NCBI GenBank assembly: GCA_020025595.1
Contig: JAHHRV010000002.1
Span: 62,001-126,000 of the forward strand
Reading direction: 5' to 3'
From: Oscillospiraceae bacterium
GTDB taxonomy: Bacteria > Bacillota > Clostridia > Oscillospirales > Oscillospiraceae
Length of the DNA stretch: 64,000 nucleotides
A program made the position numbers and the translations under genes. Under the pieces are notes generated by a model. That model ran no database searches. It was not told the origin of the DNA and was given only the letters and a program-made list of their open reading frames with translations. This document shows, one piece after another, positions 58,594 through 64,000 of this stretch. Positions within the stretch are counted from its first letter, which is position 1. Each line of letters opens with the position of its first letter.

Positions 58594-60090
58594 CTAATCA
58601 GTAGTTTTGAAATAATGAACTTCAACAACCACAGTGGCAGCCGACAAATTGGTGTCAGTCTTTATTTGCACCTTGCCGCCTTCTGCATAGGCATAAACAA
58701 TATTGGGATAGCCAACAAGAGTGGAGCCAGTACCAACTCTGCCGCTTATTGCGATTGCTTTACAGATGCTTGCTTGCCCAGATGGAGCATAATCCACAGA
58801 TTTAATACCATTGTTAGGCAAAGCACCAAAATTAACGAGCTTTTTGTATACAGGCTTGCCATTATACCGCTCTGTAGTACGGTATTCCACATTTTCCGCC
58901 ATAGGAGGATTTACATATTCCCAAGCTTGCCATTTTCCTTCGGTTTTTGCCCGTTCAACTACAACGAATTCTGTGAGGCTATAGAAGCCGGCGAATCTTT
59001 GATAAGCGTAGGAATTGTCATTGTTCCGAGTCAAATGATATCCAACGACATTGAGGTTGCTGATTTCAGGCAAAGTACAAATGTAAAAACCAGTTGCTGC
59101 AATGTTGTTTGGATTGTCTACATAAGTTGCTGTTGTGCCCAATCCAAAACCGTTAGGCGCAAAATTCGTTTCAGCGTATTTCTTGGGAACAGCGTCACCA
59201 TTCTCTTTTGGCTCTGCGAGACCTTTCAGCGGCTGTCCTCCCATATTCAGCGGTCCCTGCATCGTACCGCCGGCAAGATCCAGTTTGTCTGCCAACGCTT
59301 GTTCTGCCTGTTGGGCTGCCAGTTTTGCTTCTTCTGCCTTCTGGGCTGAATCAGCCGCAAACTGACCAGACTGCGCAGCTGCCTGTCTTGCTCCCTCCGC
59401 TTCCTGTGCTGAGTTGGATGCAAACTGCCCGGACTTCTCAGCTGCTTGCGTTGCCTGTTGGGCTGCCTGCTTTGTGACTGCCTCAACGACCTGCTCAATC
59501 GGAACGATGTCCAGCAGATCCTTCCAACTGTCATCCCCCACCAGTCGCCACTGGATCCATTTCCGCTTGGCATCATATTGCATCTCGACATCCCGGCCAG
59601 CCGCACCTGTCAGGGAGTCAAGCCATTGCTTCTCATCCCCATGAAAGCCGTGCTTTACGGCAATACCATAGGCTGTCAGAAAGTAACCTCTCCAGTACAC
59701 ACCAATGGTTTCCGGTGTCTCATTGCGGTAGAAATCATCATGCTCATCTGCAGGATGATACATCCGCAAAAACCACGAATTGAACTCGCACCAGTGGGCA
59801 TTGAACATCTGCATGGTGTTGGAATACAGATCGTATTCCCCGTTGCTGAAATCAATCATGGCGCACAGATAGGTCCAGTAGATCTTACTGTGGGGTGGAG
59901 CTACCAGCAGTTCCTTGTTTTGATCGGCGTCCCAGTTGTATGTGATGATGTCGGTGGGCAGAACCATCATCACCTGAGTCTGCACCATGCCCTCTACTTC
60001 GTTGATCCAGGCGGTCTTGACTTCTTCAGAAAACGCATTTTCTTTCAGTCCGTCTACCATCTGGATCACCTGAGCCAGTGTCAATCGCAT
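58594..60090 (-). CDS. Phage head-tail adaptor fused to a fibre with pyocin-knob domain
   Basis: 498 residues. Residues 1-112 look like a head-tail connector (LTLAQVIQMVDGLKENAFSE, ELLVAPPHSKIYWTYLCAMIDFSNGE, YSNTMQMFNAHW). About 135-165 is the AYGIAVKHGFHGDEKQWLDSL element common in phage fibres. A coiled coil (200-268) contains a 21-residue tandem repeat (220-240, 241-261; SGQFA.. start). A hinge (LDLAGGTMQGPLNMGGQPL) and a pyocin-knob-like beta domain (about 320-395) follow, then a small C-terminal strand domain. The place directly after the capsid gene fits an adaptor. I infer a neck or whisker fibre carried on the connector. Confidence 0.7.
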   Translation of the reverse strand: MRLTLAQVIQMVDGLKENAFSEEVKTAWINEVEGMVQTQVMMVLPTDIITYNWDADQNKELLVAPPHSKIYWTYLCAMIDFSNGEYDLYSNTMQMFNAHWCEFNSWFLRMYHPADEHDDFYRNETPETIGVYWRGYFLTAYGIAVKHGFHGDEKQWLDSLTGAAGRDVEMQYDAKRKWIQWRLVGDDSWKDLLDIVPIEQVVEAVTKQAAQQATQAAEKSGQFASNSAQEAEGARQAAAQSGQFAADSAQKAEEAKLAAQQAEQALADKLDLAGGTMQGPLNMGGQPLKGLAEPKENGDAVPKKYAETNFAPNGFGLGTTATYVDNPNNIAATGFYICTLPEISNLNVVGYHLTRNNDNSYAYQRFAGFYSLTEFVVVERAKTEGKWQAWEYVNPPMAENVEYRTTERYNGKPVYKKLVNFGALPNNGIKSVDYAPSGQASICKAIAISGRVGTGSTLVGYPNIVYAYAEGGKVQIKTDTNLSAATVVVEVHYFKTTD

Positions 60091-60106
60091 TCCCTCCTTT
60101 CATGAC

Positions 60107-60139
60107 AAAACCGGACAGCGGCATTCTGCCGCCGCCCGG
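60107..60139 (-). terminator. Hairpin terminator after the capsid gene
   Basis: On the minus strand CCGGGCGGCGGCA/TGCCGCTGTCCGG: 13 pairs with two G-U wobbles and a GAA loop, then GGTTTTG. It probably causes partial termination, so that capsid protein exceeds the downstream products. Confidence 0.7.
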
Positions 60140-60153
60140 CGTAAATTATGGAT

Positions 60154-61161
60154 TTAGCCGCCAATCAGCTGAGTGCCACCGCTGACACCGCCAGCGCAGG
60201 CAAAGCGCCAGTCGTTAAAGCCGGCAATGAATCTTGCATAGCCCTTCCACATGTTAGCATCATTTTCTGCGATCTTGCTCTTGACCTCCAGAGCTACACG
60301 GTCCAGCCATACCGCACCGCCATGTTCTTCACTGTAGTTCATATCCAGCAAAATCCAGGGCGCAAGACCTTTTGTCAGGAACGGGTTCAGATAGGGGTTG
60401 ATAATCACATTCCAGCGGCCAAACTGATAGTTGAAGCCGTTGTTTGCAGTGTTGGGGTCCTTATCTGCGCCAATGGCTGCAAACACATCCTTCTTCAGCT
60501 TGTAGTCATTGGGGATCATGATGGTGTCGGGCGCAACTGCCAGGATTTCACCATTGTCACCTCTAAAGTCCTGCATTTTGCTCTCTGCAGCAGACAGCGC
60601 ATCCACACTGAATGCATCTGCGAACTGGTTGGACTGGTTACCCTTCTTCAGGATAGAGGGGTGGTCTGTTGCAAAGACACACTTTTCGTCTGCGCCAGTG
60701 GTGGAGAAGTTCTTGCCCATAAACGAAGCAACGGTCTTCTTGCCGATGGCCGCAGCATACAGCGCAGAGCCGAAACGCTCACGGGTTCTGTAGTAGCCGG
60801 TCACAAAAGCCGCCGGTTTCTTCTTCAGATCCATCGTCATGCTGTCGTCGATGATTTCGCGGGAGATGGAGAAGGAATCCTTCCAAACCATGTGCTCCAT
60901 TTGCTTGGAGTAAGACTCCTGCATGCCGTCCACGGGGTAATCACCGTTTTCGCCTACAGGCTGGAAGCCATCCATTGCGGTCATACTGGTGAATTTCTCT
61001 GCCCAGTGCTTGCTGGTGCCCATGGTGAAAATGTGAGGCAGCATGCTGTTCTGCTCGAATGCCTCCGCCTTCTTTTCCACGAACATCCGAATGGGAGCCT
61101 GGGACTTACCGAATACGCTGTCGGCAACGCCAGCGCCTTCCATAAAAGTAATATTTGCCAT
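60154..61161 (-). CDS. Phage major capsid protein
   Basis: 335 residues. Long E-loop-like N-terminal part (FGKSQAPIRMFVEKKAEAF, EKFTSMTAMDGFQPVGENGDYP), helical spine (ISREIIDDSMTM), then P-domain patterns (GSALYAAAIGKKTVASFMG, VIINPYLNPFLTKGLAPWILLD). It resembles the gpT/HK97-fold capsid proteins. Its place after scaffold and decoration genes supports this. ATG at 61161 with AAAGGAGAC. Confidence 0.85.
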   Translation of the reverse strand: MANITFMEGAGVADSVFGKSQAPIRMFVEKKAEAFEQNSMLPHIFTMGTSKHWAEKFTSMTAMDGFQPVGENGDYPVDGMQESYSKQMEHMVWKDSFSISREIIDDSMTMDLKKKPAAFVTGYYRTRERFGSALYAAAIGKKTVASFMGKNFSTTGADEKCVFATDHPSILKKGNQSNQFADAFSVDALSAAESKMQDFRGDNGEILAVAPDTIMIPNDYKLKKDVFAAIGADKDPNTANNGFNYQFGRWNVIINPYLNPFLTKGLAPWILLDMNYSEEHGGAVWLDRVALEVKSKIAENDANMWKGYARFIAGFNDWRFACAGGVSGGTQLIGG

Positions 61162-61185
61162 TATCTAATGTCTCCTTTCTTTTCT

Positions 61186-61581
61186 TTAGGGGAATCGCAC
61201 CAGGCAGGTGTCGCCCACGGCTGTTCCCTGAATGTTTACAACTTCTGCCACACCGCTGGCGGTGGTGGCAGTCACCTGCGTGCCGTCTGCGCTCAGCGTC
61301 ACCTTCTCACCCAGCTTCACAGCGGTAGCCGCTGCAGACCAGCTGGTGCCGAAGATGATATCGGGCAGAACTCTGATCACGGGGATCAGCTCCCCAGCCT
61401 TGCAAGGTTCGCTCTTTTCCACCATACTGATGTAGGTGGGGGCGGTAGTTGCAGATGCCAGAGCCAGCTTTCCGTCAGTCAGCACCAGCGCCGTACCCAC
61501 CTTGGGGGTAATTGCGCCGCAGGGTATGTACTCGTTAGCCGGTACCCGACCGTCTGCGGTAGAGTGAATCATGAATGCCAT
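61186..61581 (-). CDS. Phage head decoration protein
   Basis: 131 residues, a beta-rich lambda-gpD/SHP-like decoration protein: IPCGAITPKVGTALVLTDGKL, VLPDIIFGTSWSAAATAVKLG, and a C-terminal strand set. ATG at 61581 has AAAGGAG; the longer frame upstream runs back into the scaffold gene. It lies 19 bases after scaffold. Confidence 0.78.
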   Translation of the reverse strand: MAFMIHSTADGRVPANEYIPCGAITPKVGTALVLTDGKLALASATTAPTYISMVEKSEPCKAGELIPVIRVLPDIIFGTSWSAAATAVKLGEKVTLSADGTQVTATTASGVAEVVNIQGTAVGDTCLVRFP

Positions 61582-61600
61582 TATCTTATGTCTCCTTTCA

Positions 61601-62494
61601 TTACTTCTTGATGTACTTTGCGTAGTGGCTTCGGATTTCTGCATCCGTAGCCTTGGGATTCAGTTCCAGGTACGCCTGTTTGATATCCCTGGGGACCTCC
61701 ACAGCACCAGCTCCTCTTGTCTGGGTCTGGCTCATGTGGCTCTTTCCCAATGCCTGATTGCGAACTTGCTGACGGGATGCAGCTGCGGCTTTCTGGGTCA
61801 GCTTGTCAAAGTTAACCAGCTTGTAGGCGTCAGACAGCTTATAGCCTTTCTTGACCATACCGTAAATCTGGTCATAGTTTTCGGCTCCCATCAGATCATC
61901 AACGGACCTGATGGACGGATCCTGCTGGGAGATTTTTGCAATCTCGTCATCCAGGATGGCTTTTGCCTGCTGTTCCTGGAGCTGTTTTTCTGCTTCCTTG
62001 GCAGCCTGAAGCTGCTGTTGGGCCTGCTGTACTTCCGGCAGGCTCTGGACGAACTGGTTGTACTGATCCTCTGTCATGCCGTTGGCCTGCATAAACTGAT
62101 CCCGCTGCTTGTCCGCGTGAAGCTTTTGGTATGCATCGTATTCTGCCTTGGTCTTGATTGCCTGACCGGTATAGGGGTTTTTGATGCCCATAGCAGCCAC
62201 GAAGTCATCCAGCGCCTTCTGACTTTCTGCTCTTACGGCCTGAACCGCAGCATCCCGTTCTTGTTCTGCCTGGCGGCGGGCAGCGGTAATGGCTGCATCA
62301 TCATTGTGCAGCTCACTGACGCCGGCATCTTCAGGAACCTCTTCTTCAGCACCCTCATCTTCGGAAGGATCCTCTTCCTCAGCAGTTTCCTGTTCCAGCA
62401 TTTCTTCGCCAGCTCCGGTTTCCTCACCGGTGGGACCTGTGTCTTCCTCGACGCCAAAAATGGCGGCGTAATCAATGCTTTCGGTATCTTCCAT
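61601..62494 (-). CDS. Phage scaffolding protein
   Basis: 297 residues. The acidic N terminus (EEE, EDPSEDEGAEEEV) is followed by a Gln/Ala-rich coiled coil (about 75-220) and a basic C terminus (IRSHYAKYIKK), the usual scaffold layout. It directs capsid assembly and leaves or is cut away later. Confidence 0.85.
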   Translation of the reverse strand: MEDTESIDYAAIFGVEEDTGPTGEETGAGEEMLEQETAEEEDPSEDEGAEEEVPEDAGVSELHNDDAAITAARRQAEQERDAAVQAVRAESQKALDDFVAAMGIKNPYTGQAIKTKAEYDAYQKLHADKQRDQFMQANGMTEDQYNQFVQSLPEVQQAQQQLQAAKEAEKQLQEQQAKAILDDEIAKISQQDPSIRSVDDLMGAENYDQIYGMVKKGYKLSDAYKLVNFDKLTQKAAAASRQQVRNQALGKSHMSQTQTRGAGAVEVPRDIKQAYLELNPKATDAEIRSHYAKYIKK

Positions 62495-62524
62495 TTTCGT
62501 TTCCTTTCCTGAGATTTTTGCTGC

Positions 62525-62656
62525 TTACTTGCCGGTTCTCAGATCGTTGCCGGTCTTTACCTTGGTGTTACCCTTCTTGGGGGTCGTGGCAAAGGGAGCC
62601 TTGACCACCTGGGCACCGGTATTCTTGATCTTGCCTGCATAAGGATTGTTGGACAT
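62525..62656 (-). CDS. Very small basic phage protein between portal and scaffold
   Basis: 43 codons. ATG at 62656 lies eight bases after a perfect AGGAGG; TAA at 62525. The product starts MSNNPYAGKIKNTGAQVVKAP and ends with a Lys-rich KKGNTKVKTGNDLRTGK-type tail. No function known. Too short for most gene callers, but the ribosome site and position support it. Confidence 0.7.
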   Translation of the reverse strand: MSNNPYAGKIKNTGAQVVKAPFATTPKKGNTKVKTGNDLRTGK

Positions 62657-62726
62657 ACTTCGCACCTCCTTTCATGTTCAGATATCTATGCTGAAAGCTC
62701 AGGCAAGCCCTGAGCTGCCTGCCAAG

Positions 62727-64000
62727 TTACATATTGCCCGCCGGCATGACAGAGCCTTCACTGGATTCTGCGGCTTCTGCTTCCTCCCGGGCCTGATTCT
62801 GCTGCAGTTCCATCTGTAACTTCATCATAGCCTGCTGCTCCTGCTGCTGCCGGTTCAGTTCCTCCTGCAGATATTCCACCGTGTCAGACGCACCGGGATA
62901 ATGGAGCATCTGCATTTTGGTCCAGAACAGGATCAGCGTCCGCAGCTGGCTCCGGTCACCATAGGCACCGGATTCAAAGTTCATGCGCGTCTCCTGCCAC
63001 ATGGCCTCCCGGTTGCTTGCCAGGGGAGCCGTTGTGTCCACGCTGAACAGGAATTGATCATTCCAGTACCATTCCCCGGCATCATCCTGCCGCAGGAAGT
63101 CGTACCGGTTGAAGTCCTTGTACACCGTTTCTCCATGGGCATCTTTGGAAACCACTGGACGAGGCTCGTCTGTGTATGCCAGTTTGAACTTGAACATGGC
63201 TTCAAAGAGATCAGCGTAGAATGCGTTTTTCATGATCCGCTTGGATTCCAGACGACCGGCACTTTGGGCGGCGGAAAACTCCTTTGCCTTGCCAGATGTT
63301 GCGGTAGGATCTCTGCGGCCCTGGAAAGAATCGGTGATACCGATGTTCTGCCGGGCTTCCTCATAGACCTGATTGCGGAAAGCCATATCCTGGCCGATGT
63401 CACCTTCCATATTGACCACATCCAGCATTTGCTTATCTGCTGCATTGGCCAGAATGACTTCTTTCATTTCGCCCGGACCGGATTTAACGGTGCAGTTGGC
63501 GGGTCTTGTCATATAGCTGCCTGCGTCATTGAGCTTGTCGGAGATCTTGGCAGAAAGCCGGTTGGTGAAGTTCTGATTATCCTTGATTCGGTCAATGTCA
63601 CTGCCGCCCAGGAACTTCCCGAACTTGCTGACATTCTTCTGCATGATGATGGGGTAAATGTCCGGCTTGTAATAGGGAATCTTGGTGGGGACCAGAATCG
63701 TTTCCATCAGGGGGGTTCCGTTCTGGTCAAAATTGGTTTCCGACGGAATTTCTTTGGATACTTCCCCGGGAATCACGCGCCCGTCTGACAGCGTGATGGG
63801 TACCAGGATTTCTTCAAAATCTTCTTCTGCATCTTCCCACTTGGTGCTGCCGCAGTACGGGCATACCTTCCGACGGCTGCCGGCACTGACTTTTTGTGTT
63901 TTCGGATCCATGTCATCGGGCAGCTCAATGCCGTTTGCAATGCCGGGCATGGTGCCGTCCAGTGTCGGTTCATCCATGGGGTTGGCTTCTGCCGGCTCGA
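62727..64000 (-). CDS. Phage portal protein (N terminus beyond window edge)
   Basis: At least 424 residues are visible; the frame stays open to base 64000, so the ATG at 63977 is probably internal. A CPYCG motif lies near residue 37 from that Met, then RIKDNQNFTNRLSAKISDKLNDAG, SFQGRRDPTATSGKAKE, and a Gln/Glu-rich C-terminal tail (LQEELNRQQQEQQAMMKLQMELQ). This matches large portal proteins of short-tailed and related phages. The portal is the ring through which DNA enters the head. Confidence 0.8.
   Translation of the reverse strand, partial: EPAEANPMDEPTLDGTMPGIANGIELPDDMDPKTQKVSAGSRRKVCPYCGSTKWEDAEEDFEEILVPITLSDGRVIPGEVSKEIPSETNFDQNGTPLMETILVPTKIPYYKPDIYPIIMQKNVSKFGKFLGGSDIDRIKDNQNFTNRLSAKISDKLNDAGSYMTRPANCTVKSGPGEMKEVILANAADKQMLDVVNMEGDIGQDMAFRNQVYEEARQNIGITDSFQGRRDPTATSGKAKEFSAAQSAGRLESKRIMKNAFYADLFEAMFKFKLAYTDEPRPVVSKDAHGETVYKDFNRYDFLRQDDAGEWYWNDQFLFSVDTTAPLASNREAMWQETRMNFESGAYGDRSQLRTLILFWTKMQMLHYPGASDTVEYLQEELNRQQQEQQAMMKLQMELQQNQAREEAEAAESSEGSVMPAGNM

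Larger units (their letters stand above)
40935..64000. mobile_element. Prophage, late-gene half (left end near tRNA-Ser; right end outside window)
   Basis: From about 43.1 kb to the right edge the minus strand carries head, adaptor, lysis, fibre and internal-protein genes of one phage. To their left, up to the tRNA, lies AT-rich cargo (HIRAN/HipA pair). The exact left end is not proven. The tRNA 3' end is the natural attachment site, and TTGCACAC repeats lie 110-150 bases past it. No integrase, terminase, repressor or replication gene is in view, so they must lie beyond 64000. No tape measure, tail tube or sheath is seen. All visible phage frames are intact. Confidence 0.75.

Noticed and set aside
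1..64000. CRISPR array, rRNA genes, insertion sequences
   Set aside because: No regularly spaced repeats, rRNA signature or transposase gene was found in the window.

Overview
The window looks like a chromosomal segment of a spore-forming, gut-type Clostridia (order Oscillospirales is my best guess). The grounds are the housekeeping gene order (phoH-ybeY-era-yqzL-recO-mutS2, tig-clpP-clpX-lon-engB, rplS-lepB-rbgA-rnhB-yraN), sporulation-lineage genes (yqfC, yqfD, ylbJ, a SPOCS/LysM coat-type protein) and strong AGGAGG ribosome sites with TTGACA/TATAAT promoters. Almost everything lies on the minus strand.

Layout. 1-10.6 kb: uvrC (cut by the left edge), an HPr-like protein, mutS2, recO with a hidden small yqzL-like gene, era, ybeY, phoH, yqfD/yqfC, then ylbJ and a small Cys-rich protein on the plus strand. 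10.8-15.4 kb: one very large SF1 helicase-nuclease on the plus strand, apparently an accessory or defence insertion, followed by about 240 bases of unexplained non-coding DNA. 15.8-29.7 kb: engB, lon, clpX, clpP, tig, a metallophosphoesterase, a threonine-synthase-like protein without the usual PLP lysine motif, an M19 dipeptidase, yraN, rnhB, rbgA, lepB, rplS and the SPOCS/LysM protein. 29.8-34.9 kb: a complete branched-chain amino-acid ABC transporter (livKHMGF). It is preceded by a promoter, a 62-codon Ile/Val-rich leader peptide and mutually exclusive hairpins, which together look like classical ribosome-mediated attenuation. 34.9-40.8 kb: a penicillin-binding protein and an FHA-fused FtsW/RodA protein, endonuclease IV, a WYL regulator, a lipoprotein and a DUF1294 protein. 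40.8 kb: tRNA-Ser(GCU) with its own promoter and terminator.

From just right of the tRNA to the window end lies accessory DNA. First comes an AT-rich two-gene unit: a HipA-type kinase with intact catalytic motifs, directly abutting a protein that joins a HipS-like N-terminal subdomain to a HIRAN domain. Then come the late genes of a prophage running right to left: portal, small protein, scaffold, decoration protein, major capsid protein, adaptor-fibre fusion, XkdX, holin, SLH-tailed amidase, fibre-like protein, beta-rich tail hub, a Gly-rich protein and a giant 3198-residue polyvalent protein. The giant carries a metallopeptidase motif, LPD3-like modules, an ADP-ribosyltransferase-like domain, membrane-like segments and an EF-hand loop. 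No tape measure, tube or sheath gene is visible, which suggests a short-tailed (podovirus-like) particle in which the giant protein takes the internal, ejected role. Terminase, integrase and regulators must lie beyond the right edge.

The most interesting candidates are the liv attenuator, the split HipA/HIRAN unit at a tRNA-proximal prophage end, and the giant polyvalent protein. All calls rest on reading the sequence and on remembered family features; no search was run.
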